Below, piece after piece: positions 13,071 to 20,929 of a stretch of DNA of 22,389 nt (position 1 is the first letter of the stretch; the number at the start of each line of letters is the position of its first letter). Position numbers and translations under genes: made by a program. The notes under the pieces are model-generated. The model did no database searches, was not told where the DNA came from, and saw only the letters and a program-made list of their open reading frames with translations. This DNA comes from Spirochaetaceae bacterium UBA1306 (lineage in GTDB: Bacteria; Spirochaetota; Spirochaetia; Treponematales; Rectinemataceae). The stretch is taken from positions 6,932 through 29,320 of the forward strand of contig DBTW01000114.1 of the NCBI GenBank assembly GCA_002307245.1, given 5' to 3'.

Positions 13071-14722
13071 TTGCACGCTCCCTTGGCCGCGGTTTCCCTG
13101 GCCGCGGACTTCTTCTTGGCCTTGATCGCCTCGAGGCATTCCCTGCGGGCTATGACCACCGAGACCCCGCGATGGGCGATTTCGCGCCTGAACAGCTCCG
13201 CGTTGCGCGCGGCCTGCGAGGGCGAGGGGTCGATGACGGCCACGTGGGCGGGCTCGACGCCGATGCCGCGGACGATCTCCTCGATCCTCGCGGAGGGGAG
13301 CATGGTCTTCTGGCCGCCGGTCATCGCGACGATGGAGTTGTCCAGGATCACGATGGTCACCGCGACCTCGCGCGACACCGCGTCGACGAGGCCCGTCATC
13401 CCGGAATGCAGGAAGGTCGAGTCGCCGATGAAGCCGACGACGTTCTCGTAGCCGGCCTCGGCCGCGCCGACGGCCATGCTGATCGAGGCGCCCATGCAGA
13501 CTAGGGCCTCGGGCACGGAGAAGGGCGGCAGGGCGCCGAGGGCGTAGCATCCGATGTCGGCTGTGACGAGGGTGGAGGGCAGGCCCTCGAGGGCCTTGGC
13601 CACGGCCTGGTAGCTGTCGGCGTGCGGGCAGCCCTGGCAGAGCTGGGGCGGCCGCCCTGGGAGCGGCGGCGGCGCGAGCGGGGCGGCGGGCCGCGGAGGC
13701 AGGCCCATCGCCTGGCGCACGTTGTCGGGATTGAGCTCGCCTATGCGCGGCAGGGCGCCATCGAGCTTGCCCGAGACGGCCACGCCCGAGGGCAGGACGC
13801 CCCGGATCGCGCGCTCGATGAAGGGCGAGCCCTCCTCGATCACGAGGATACGCTTGGTCCCCGCCGCGAGCTCTCGGATCTTGGCCTCGGGCAGGGGATA
13901 GGCGCCGACGTGGAGGCGGGCGGGCAGCTTGCCCTTGCCGAGCCTGGCCTCGAGGTCCCCCAGGTTCTCCTCGTAGTAGTTGCGGCCGAGGCCGCCGGTG
14001 ACGACGACGAAGTCCGCGGCGCCGGCTCCCGCCGCGACGGGGTTCCACGCGGAGGCGGCCGACCAGGCCTCGAGCTCGCCCTGGATCTTGCAGAGCCTGT
14101 CGTAGCGCCTCCGCCCGTTGGCGGGCAGGAGGGTCCAGGCCGCCTTGTCGGCGCATTTGCCGAGGGGGTTCTCCGCCCTCGGCTCGCGGGGCTTCACGCC
14201 CGAGCGCGAATGGGCGAGGCGGGTGGTGATGCGGACCATCACGGGCAGCTGGAAGCGCTCGGAGAGGTCGAAGGCCTCGCGGGTCATCTCGTAGGCTTCC
14301 TGCTGGCTCGTCGGCTCGAGGCAGGGGACGCCCGCGAACTGGGCGTAGAAGCGCGAGTCCTGCTCGTCCTGCGAGCTGTGCATGCCCGGGTCGTCGGCGA
14401 TGGCCAGGACGAGGCCGCCCTTGATCGCGACGAGGGCGGAGTTCACGAAGGGGTCGGCGGCCACGTTGAGGCCGACGTGCTTCATCGTGACGAGGGCGCG
14501 CTTGCCGGCGAAGGAGGCGCCCAGGGCCTCCTCGTAGGCCGTCTTCTCGTTCGCGCACCAGGCGGCGCGGGGGCCTCGGCCCTTCTCGTAGAGGGCGATC
14601 AGGTATTCGAGTATCTCCGTGGACGGGGTGCCCGGATAGCCGTAGGCCGCGCCGAGCCCGGCGTGGACGGCTCCCAGGGCTATCGCCTCGTCCGCCAATA
14701 GCACGACATCATCAGATCCCAT
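13067..14722 (-). CDS. iorA: Indolepyruvate:ferredoxin oxidoreductase alpha subunit, lacking the C-terminal ferredoxin domain
   Basis: 551 residues. The N-terminal pyrimidine-binding part holds AAYGYPGTPSTEI (25-37), TMKHVGLNVAADP (79-91) and DPGMHSSQDEQDSR (111-124). The C-terminal thiamine diphosphate part holds CQGCPHADSY (362-371), TADIGCYALG (387-396) and GDST...DNS (433-463), the TPP/Mg site. It decarboxylates indolepyruvate, phenylpyruvate or hydroxyphenylpyruvate to the acyl-CoA. Known IorA proteins end in a domain with two [4Fe-4S] clusters (about 600-650 residues in all). Here the chain ends soon after RRECLEAI with a short basic tail and no CxxCxxC motif, and iorB follows at once. 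Electron output must use another protein or the enzyme is altered. ATG 14722 was chosen for its GGAAAGG site; ATG 14782 is in frame but gives an untypical extension. Confidence 0.88.
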   Translation of the reverse strand: MGSDDVVLLADEAIALGAVHAGLGAAYGYPGTPSTEILEYLIALYEKGRGPRAAWCANEKTAYEEALGASFAGKRALVTMKHVGLNVAADPFVNSALVAIKGGLVLAIADDPGMHSSQDEQDSRFYAQFAGVPCLEPTSQQEAYEMTREAFDLSERFQLPVMVRITTRLAHSRSGVKPREPRAENPLGKCADKAAWTLLPANGRRRYDRLCKIQGELEAWSAASAWNPVAAGAGAADFVVVTGGLGRNYYEENLGDLEARLGKGKLPARLHVGAYPLPEAKIRELAAGTKRILVIEEGSPFIERAIRGVLPSGVAVSGKLDGALPRIGELNPDNVRQAMGLPPRPAAPLAPPPLPGRPPQLCQGCPHADSYQAVAKALEGLPSTLVTADIGCYALGALPPFSVPEALVCMGASISMAVGAAEAGYENVVGFIGDSTFLHSGMTGLVDAVSREVAVTIVILDNSIVAMTGGQKTMLPSARIEEIVRGIGVEPAHVAVIDPSPSQAARNAELFRREIAHRGVSVVIARRECLEAIKAKKKSAARETAAKGACK

Positions 14723-14799
14723 ACAACGACCTTTCCATCTAGAGTGCTCAAGGCGCATAAGCGTCCCGCTAGGATAATCCAAAGACGCGATCCCGTGAA

Positions 14800-14820
14800 G
14801 GGCGCGTCCGCCGCGCGCCC
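14800..14820 (-). other. Intercistronic hairpin between paaK-3 and iorA
   Basis: GGGCGCG (14800-14806) and CGCGCCC (14814-14820) make a perfect 7-bp GC stem with a 7-base loop, 8 bases after the stop of paaK-3. There is no U run, so full termination is unlikely. It lies in the 106-base gap before iorA, the largest in the operon after the livJ-livH spacer, and may partly terminate transcription or protect mRNA ends. I see no convincing promoter in this gap. Confidence 0.45.
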
Positions 14821-14828
14821 GCAGGCCC

Positions 14829-16133
14829 CTATCTCGGCCTGCGGTCGACCACGCGCTCGAGCTTGCCGCCCTCCGAGCGCGCTATCGACTTCGGCTCGAC
14901 GAAGGTCGCGTGGACGCGGATGCCGAGGGTCTCGACGAGCTGGGCCTGGAGCTCGGCCCGCAGGGCGGCCACGCGGGCCGCCTCGTCGAAGTAGGGGAAG
15001 TCGGCCGAGAGCTCGGCCTGCACCTCGACCTTGTCCATCCCGTCCACCCGGTCGAGGACGATGCGGTAATGGGGCTCGACCCCGGGGGTCCTGACGAGGA
15101 TCTCCTCGATCTGCGAGGGGAAGATGTTCACGCCGTCGACGATGATCATGTCGTCGACGCGGCCCTGGATGCGGCGGATGCGGGCGGTCTTGCGGCCGCA
15201 GGGGCAGTCGCCCGCGACGATCGAGGAGATGTCCCCCGTGCGGTAGCGGATCAGGGGGAAGCCCTGCTTCGTGATGGTGGTGAAGACGAGCTCGCCCTCC
15301 TGGCCCGGGGCGACGGGCTCCAGCGTGCGCTGGTCGATGACCTCCAGGATGAAGTGGTCCTCGTTGACGTGGAGGCCGTCGCGCTCGGAGCACTCGAAGG
15401 CTACGCCGGGGCCCATGAGCTCGGTCAGGCCGTAGTTGTCGTAGGCGACGATGTGGAGGCTCCGCTCGATCTCGGAGCGCATGGCCTCGCTCCAGCCCTC
15501 GGAGCCGAAGAGGCCCACGCGGAGGCGCAGCTCCTCGGGGTGGATGCCCTTCTCCCTCAGGTGGCTCGCGATGTGCGTCGCGTAGCTCGGCGCGCCGATC
15601 AGGGCGGTGGTCTTGTAGTCCCTCATGACCATGACCTGGCGCCCGACGTTCTCGCCCGAGGAGGGTATGACCGAGGCGCCCAGCTTCTCCGCGGCGTAGT
15701 GGAAGCCGAGGGCCGCCGACGCGAGGTTGTAGTTGAAGGCGATCTGGACGAGGTCGGCCTCGGTGACGCCGGCCGCGCGGAGGAGCCGCGTCACCAGGGT
15801 GGTCCAGACCGCGATGTCGCCCGCGGTGTAGCCGACGATGACGGGCTTGCCCGTGGTGCCCGAGGTGGCGTGGATGCGGACGATGTCCTTGAGCGGCACC
15901 GCGAACATGCCGTAGGGGTAGCTGCGCCGCAGGTCGTCCTTGGTCGTGAAGGGGAGGGCCCGGAGGTCCGCGGCGGACCTGATGCCCTCGATGTCGACGC
16001 CGAGGCGCTCGAAGCTCTCGCGGTAGAAGGCCACGTTCTGCCTGGCGCGGTTCAGGGTCGCCTGGAGCCGCTCGACCTGCACCTGCTCGAGGTCCTCGCG
16101 ATCGATCGTTTCGTTGGCGTCCAATTGCGTCAT
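14829..16133 (-). CDS. paaK: Phenylacetate-CoA ligase family protein (paralogue 3, altered pocket)
   Basis: 434 residues with TSGTTG (90-95), YGLTE-type adenine motif, GRVDDM hinge and a C-terminal catalytic lysine in GGKLERV (near 424). The segment that reads YGLFTGG-L in paralogues 1 and 2 is FNYNLASAALGFHY (133-146) here. This region contributes to the aryl pocket in known PaaK structures, so a different acyl substrate is likely; which one is open. It begins inside the livF stop (ATGA overlap), so it is the first enzyme gene after the transporter genes. A benzoate-CoA ligase is unlikely because length and motifs are PaaK-like. Confidence 0.86.
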   Translation of the reverse strand: MTQLDANETIDREDLEQVQVERLQATLNRARQNVAFYRESFERLGVDIEGIRSAADLRALPFTTKDDLRRSYPYGMFAVPLKDIVRIHATSGTTGKPVIVGYTAGDIAVWTTLVTRLLRAAGVTEADLVQIAFNYNLASAALGFHYAAEKLGASVIPSSGENVGRQVMVMRDYKTTALIGAPSYATHIASHLREKGIHPEELRLRVGLFGSEGWSEAMRSEIERSLHIVAYDNYGLTELMGPGVAFECSERDGLHVNEDHFILEVIDQRTLEPVAPGQEGELVFTTITKQGFPLIRYRTGDISSIVAGDCPCGRKTARIRRIQGRVDDMIIVDGVNIFPSQIEEILVRTPGVEPHYRIVLDRVDGMDKVEVQAELSADFPYFDEAARVAALRAELQAQLVETLGIRVHATFVEPKSIARSEGGKLERVVDRRPR

Positions 16134-16879
16134 CTGCCCTCCCGTTCGTCCGCGATGGACGAGTATTCCTTGCCGAGGTAGGCTCGCTGCACGTCGCGGT
16201 TGGCGAGGAGCTCCTGGCCCGTCCCCTCGAGGACCAGGCTGCCCGTCTCCATGACATAGCCGCGGCTCGCGATCTTGAGTATGGCCTTCGCGTTCTGCTC
16301 GACGACCAGGACTGTCTTGCCCCGCGAGCGAAGGGCGGAGATGGCCGAGAAGATCTGCTTGATGACGAGGGGGGCGAGGCCCATCGAGGGCTCGTCGAGC
16401 ATGATGAGCTCGGGCCTCGACATGAGCGAGCGGCCGATCGCGAGCATCTGCTGCTCGCCGCCGGACATCGTGCCGGCGAGCTGGCCCTGGCGCTCGCCGA
16501 GCCTCGGGAAGAGCTCGAAGACGCCCGCGAGGTCCTCCTCGAAGGCCTTTCGGCCCAGGCGCCTGCGGACGGAGTAGCCCCCGAGCTCGAGGTTCTCGCG
16601 GACGGTCATCGGGGCGAAGAGCTTGCGACCCTCGGGCACGAGGGAGCAGCCCGCGGCGAGCATGCGCTCGGGGCGGCTGCCGGTCACGTCCTCGCCGCGG
16701 AGGGTCACGCTGCCCGACGTGGGGCGCACGAGGCCCGCGAGGCTGCCGAGCAGGGTCGACTTGCCGGCTCCGTTCGCGCCGATGATCGCGACGATCTCGC
16801 CCGGGGCCACGTGGAGGGACAGGCCCTTGAGCACGCGCAAGGGACCGTAGCCGGCCTCGAGGTTGCGCGCCTTAAGCAT
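16130..16879 (-). CDS. livF: Branched-chain/hydrophobic amino acid ABC transporter ATP-binding protein LivF
   Basis: 249 residues, normal LivF length. Walker A GANGAGKS (34-41), signature SGGEQQ (139-144) and Walker B LIMLDEP (158-164) are intact, with the LivF-type VPEGRKLF (81-88). It powers uptake together with LivG at the inner membrane. The stop overlaps the start of paaK-3 as ATGA. The start region is duplicated: a 15-base block with ATGCTTAAG occurs also 22 bases upstream (ATG at 16901). That upper ATG has the better-spaced AAGGA site but leads in 9 codons to a TAA, so LivF may be translated by reinitiation from 16879. Confidence 0.93.
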   Translation of the reverse strand: MLKARNLEAGYGPLRVLKGLSLHVAPGEIVAIIGANGAGKSTLLGSLAGLVRPTSGSVTLRGEDVTGSRPERMLAAGCSLVPEGRKLFAPMTVRENLELGGYSVRRRLGRKAFEEDLAGVFELFPRLGERQGQLAGTMSGGEQQMLAIGRSLMSRPELIMLDEPSMGLAPLVIKQIFSAISALRSRGKTVLVVEQNAKAILKIASRGYVMETGSLVLEGTGQELLANRDVQRAYLGKEYSSIADEREGR

Positions 16880-16901
16880 AGTTCTCGCGCGCCTTAAGCA
16901 T
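16865..16901. repeat. 22-bp tandem duplication over the livF start codon
   Basis: GCGCGCCTTAAGCAT is found at 16865-16879 and at 16887-16901, exact over 15 bases with a period of 22. On the minus strand both copies begin with ATGCTTAAGGCGCGC. The upper copy opens a nine-residue frame, MLKARENYA, that stops at 16872-16874, just inside livF. Confidence 0.85.
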
Positions 16902-16915
16902 GGCGTACCCGTCCT

Positions 16916-17676
<761 letters not shown>

Positions 17677-17680
<4 letters not shown>

Positions 17681-18690
17681 CGGCGGGACCTCACGCCGGG
17701 CGAGAGCAACATGACCGCCACCAGCATGACGCCGAAGACCAGGTCGTCGAGGCTGCCGAAGACGCCGCGCAGGGAGAGGAAATTGAGGAGGAGGCCCGCC
17801 GCGAGGGTGCCGGAAAGATTGGCCATGCCGCCCACGGCCACGATGGCCACGTAGCGCACCGACTTCATGGCGTTGGCCTCGCCCGGTCCGATGCTTCCGT
17901 TGTAGTGCGTGAGGAGCACGCCGGCGACGGCCGCGTAGGCCGCGCCGAGCACGAAGACGTTGAGCTTGTAGCGCGCCGTGTCGACGCCCATCGCCCCGGC
18001 GGCCTCCTCGCCGTCGTGGAGGGCGCGCAAGGCCCTCCCGGGGCGCGAGTTCACGAGGTTGACCAGGGCCAGGAGGCCGATCGCGAGGACGACCCAGGAT
18101 ATCGTGAAGTTGACCGCGCGGGCCGCGCGGCCTCCCGTCACTTCGAGCCCGGGCAGGAGGGCGAAGGCGGGAACGCATGAGAGCCCGTCGGCGCCGCCGA
18201 GGGCCGGCGTGCCCCGCGCGATCTTCTCGATCACGATGCCGAAGCCGAGGGTGGCCATCGCGAGGTAGTGTCCCTTGAGCTTGAGCACCGGGATGCCGAT
18301 GAGCACCGCGACCAGGATCGCCAGCAGGATGGCGCAGAGGGCAGCGATCCAGGGCGAGAGCGAGAGCGAGGGGTTGCCGTAGGCGTCGGCGCCGCGCGAG
18401 AGGAGGCCGAGGGCGTCGAGGCCCCCGACCAGGGGATCGCCCGAGGCGGCGGCGAGGTTGCGCGTGGACAGGTAGGCCGAGGCGTATCCGCCGATCGCGA
18501 AGAAGCCGGCCTGGCCCATCGAGATCTGGCCAGCGTAACCCATGAGGGCGCAGAGGCCGAGGGACGCGAGGGCGTAGTACGCCGCCATCGTGAGCTGGGT
18601 GAGGAGGAAGGCGGCCTTGAGGGCCGTGAGCAGGGGCGGGAGCGCGAAGGCGCAGACAGCGATCAGCAGGACGGTCGCGAATCGCCTCAT
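17677..18690 (-). CDS. livM: Branched-chain/hydrophobic amino acid ABC transporter permease LivM
   Basis: 337-residue inner-membrane permease with about nine hydrophobic segments starting at residue 5. The family signature MGYAGQISMGQAGFFAIGGY follows the second or third segment, and the cytoplasmic coupling loop NSRPGRALRALHDGEEAAGAMG lies in the C-terminal half. It pairs with LivH as the membrane channel. One base separates it from the livH stop, and it overlaps livG by four. The binding-protein-dependent system handles hydrophobic or aromatic amino acids in relatives; the substrate here is inferred only from the neighbouring ior and paaK genes. Confidence 0.92.
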
Positions 18691-18691
18691 G

Positions 18692-19582
18692 CTAGTAGTC
18701 CTTGAGCGCGCCGGCCGCGCGCGACCCGAATATCCCGGAGGGCTTGGCGAAGAGGACGGCGAGCAGCACGACGATCGACACTACGTCCTTGTAGGCCTCT
18801 GGCACGACGATGATGGAGAAGGACTCGAGCATGCCGAGGATGAGCCCGGCCCCCACGGCGGCGAGGCTGTTGCCCAGGCCCCCGAAGGCCGCGACCGTGA
18901 AGCCCTTGATCCCCAGTCCCGTGCCGATCGCGTAGTGGGTCTGCGTGAGCGGGGCGACCGCGCAGCCCGCGATCGCCCCGATGGCCGCGCTGAGGCCGAA
19001 GGCCAGCGTGACCATGAGGTCGGGGTCGATGCCGCAGAGGCTCGCCCCCTCGCGGTTCGCCGAGCAACCCCGCATGGCCTTGCCGATCAGCGTGAGCTTG
19101 AAGAAGGCCGTGAGCGCCGCCACGACGAGGGCCGTGACGCCCAGCACCCAGAAGACCTGCGGCGAAAAGTGGGCCCCCGCGATGCCGACCGAGGAAACCT
19201 CGGTCCCGGAGAAGAAGGGCAGGGTCCGGACCGACTCGCCCCAGATGAGGAGGGCGATCTCACGGATCGCGATGGAGAGGCCGATGGTCGCGATGATCAT
19301 CTTGAGGACGCCGCCGCGGGCTATCCTCCGGAGGAAGGCCCGCTCCATGCCGATGCCCACCAGGGTCGTCGCGGCCACGGCCGCGGCCATGGCGAGCGCC
19401 AGCGGCAGGCGGGAGGCGAGGGACGAGGCTATCATCCCGCCGAGCATCGCGAACTCGCCCTGGGCGAAGTTGATGATGCCCGTGGCGTTGTAGATGATGT
19501 TGAAGCCTATCGCCACCGCGGCGTAAATCGAGCCGTAGATCAGGCCTGAGACGAGGTATTGTAGGAAAAGCTCAGCCCGCAT
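18692..19582 (-). CDS. livH: Branched-chain/hydrophobic amino acid ABC transporter permease LivH
   Basis: 296-residue inner-membrane permease with about eight hydrophobic segments. The N-terminal YLVSGLIYGSIYAAVAIGFN and IINFAQGEFAMLGG stretches and the coupling loop IGKAMRGCSANREGASLCGI are typical for LivH. AGGAAGTGACAGGCT before the ATG includes a ribosome site. It follows livJ after a 107-base spacer with hairpin repeats and is followed by livM after one base. Confidence 0.92.
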   Translation of the reverse strand: MRAELFLQYLVSGLIYGSIYAAVAIGFNIIYNATGIINFAQGEFAMLGGMIASSLASRLPLALAMAAAVAATTLVGIGMERAFLRRIARGGVLKMIIATIGLSIAIREIALLIWGESVRTLPFFSGTEVSSVGIAGAHFSPQVFWVLGVTALVVAALTAFFKLTLIGKAMRGCSANREGASLCGIDPDLMVTLAFGLSAAIGAIAGCAVAPLTQTHYAIGTGLGIKGFTVAAFGGLGNSLAAVGAGLILGMLESFSIIVVPEAYKDVVSIVVLLAVLFAKPSGIFGSRAAGALKDY

Positions 19583-19621
19583 AGCCTGTCACTTCCTATT
19601 CATGCGATCAACGAAGAGAAG

Positions 19622-19682
19622 CGCGAAGTCGCGAAGACGGGGCGCGAAGTCCGCGAAGCGCGGATCCAGGAAAGCCTTCGCG
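19622..19682. repeat. CTTCGCG repeat cluster in the livJ-livH spacer
   Basis: CGCGAAG occurs four times on the plus strand (19622-19628, 19630-19636, 19643-19649, 19652-19658), and its inverted copy CTTCGCG once at 19676-19682. The inverted copy can pair with any of the four. CCGCG-CTT-CGCGG (minus strand, about 19651-19663) is itself a hairpin. The cluster lies between the binding-protein gene and the permease genes, a place where mRNA hairpins often protect the upstream message. Confidence 0.65.
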
Positions 19683-19689
19683 CTCGCTC

Positions 19690-20856
19690 CTATTTCTTGG
19701 CGTACAGGGCGAACTTGCCGTCCTTCACGATCATCATCTCGATCGAGTCCATCTGCAGCCCGTTGTGGTCCGCGCCCGAGAAGCTGAAGACCCCGCCGTC
19801 GCCCGAGAAGCCCTTGAGGTTCTCGATGGCCTGGGCGACCTTGTCGGCGTCGGTGCTCTTGGCCGCCTCGATGGCCGCCTTGAGGATGTAGAGCGTGTCG
19901 TAGGCGTGCCCGCCGAAGGTGCTCGCGTCCTCCTTGTAGGCCGCCTTGTAGTCGGACGAGTACTTGACCAGGAGCTTCTTCTGCGGGTTGGAGTCGGGGA
20001 GCTGGTCGGCCACGATGAGCCTGCCGCAGGGGAAGATGATCCCCTCGGCGGCCGCCCCGGCGGCCTCGACGTACTTGATGTTCGCGAAGCCGTGGCTCTG
20101 GAAGAGTTGCTGGGGCATCTTGAGCTGCTTCATGTTCTTCGCGACTATGGCCTGGGCCGGTTCGATCGACCAGTTCACGACGGCCTGCACGCCCGCCGCG
20201 TTCACCTTCGTGAGGAGGGCCGAGAGATCCGTCGCGTTGGCGTCGTAGGCCTCCGAGATCGCTATCTCGATGCCGTACTGGGCCGCGTACTTCTCGAGCT
20301 GGGCCTTGCCGCCGTTGCCGAAGCCCGTGTTCGAGGCGATCACGCCGATCTTCTTGATGCCCAGCTGGTTCATCGTCTTGTAGATCCACTCGGCGATGTA
20401 GTTGTCCTTGGGGGCCACCTTGAAGACGTACTTCGAGACCGGCGAGGTGATGGTCTCCGCCGAGGCGCAGGACAAGAGCGGCGTCTTGCCCTTGATGCAG
20501 AGGTCCTTGATCGCCAGCGACTCGCCCGAGGTCGTGGGGCCGATGATCGCCGCCACTTCCTCCTCGTCGATGAGCTGCTTGGCGAAGGAGATCGCCTTCT
20601 CCGAGCTTCCCCCGGAGTCCTTGACGATGAGCTTCACCTGGCGGCCCATGATGCCGCCCGACTTGTTGATATCGTCGACGACCATCCGCGCGGTCTTCTC
20701 CTCGGGGGCCCCCAGATAGGCGGCCGATCCGGTGACGCTGAAGATCGCGCCGATCTTGATCGGATCTCCGCCGCCGGGGGCGGCGTAGGCCGAGGTGAGG
20801 CAAGACGAGGCGATGGCGATGAAGGCGGCGATCTTGGCTATTCGTTCGGTTCGCAT
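19690..20856 (-). CDS. livJ: Branched-chain/hydrophobic amino acid ABC transporter substrate-binding protein
   Basis: 388-residue periplasmic-binding protein of the Leu/Ile/Val type. It begins with a signal peptide: basic MRTERIAK, a hydrophobic core and a probable signal peptidase I site AYA|AP after residue 25. Cysteine 19 (ASSC) could instead be a relaxed lipoprotein site. The mature part has the family landmarks IKIGAIFSVTGSAAYLG, MVVDDINKSGGIMGRQVKLI, AIIGPTTSGESLA and GHAYDTLYILKAAI. GGAGG stands 6 bases before the ATG, and a promoter lies upstream. It is the first gene of the long operon. The ligand is probably a hydrophobic or aromatic amino acid, judged from the downstream enzymes only. 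Confidence 0.9.
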   Translation of the reverse strand: MRTERIAKIAAFIAIASSCLTSAYAAPGGGDPIKIGAIFSVTGSAAYLGAPEEKTARMVVDDINKSGGIMGRQVKLIVKDSGGSSEKAISFAKQLIDEEEVAAIIGPTTSGESLAIKDLCIKGKTPLLSCASAETITSPVSKYVFKVAPKDNYIAEWIYKTMNQLGIKKIGVIASNTGFGNGGKAQLEKYAAQYGIEIAISEAYDANATDLSALLTKVNAAGVQAVVNWSIEPAQAIVAKNMKQLKMPQQLFQSHGFANIKYVEAAGAAAEGIIFPCGRLIVADQLPDSNPQKKLLVKYSSDYKAAYKEDASTFGGHAYDTLYILKAAIEAAKSTDADKVAQAIENLKGFSGDGGVFSFSGADHNGLQMDSIEMMIVKDGKFALYAKK

Positions 20857-20893
20857 GAGGGTCCTCCGCAGCGGATTACTGTAAACGCGTAAC

Positions 20894-20921
20894 TATATAT
20901 AGGAACATGCAGCGACTGCAA
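20894..20921 (-). promoter_or_regulatory. Promoter of the livJ operon
   Basis: On the minus strand TTGCAG (20921-20916) and TATATA (20899-20894) are 16 bases apart; TATAGT two bases on gives 18. It is the only AT-rich stretch between the synthetase gene and livJ and leaves a leader of about 30 bases. Confidence 0.6.
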
Positions 20922-20929
20922 GTACTCGC

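Noticed and set aside
11694..13451. Plus-strand frame of 585 codons opposite paaK-2, iorB and iorA
   Set aside because: It is antisense to well-defined enzymes and shows no domain of its own.
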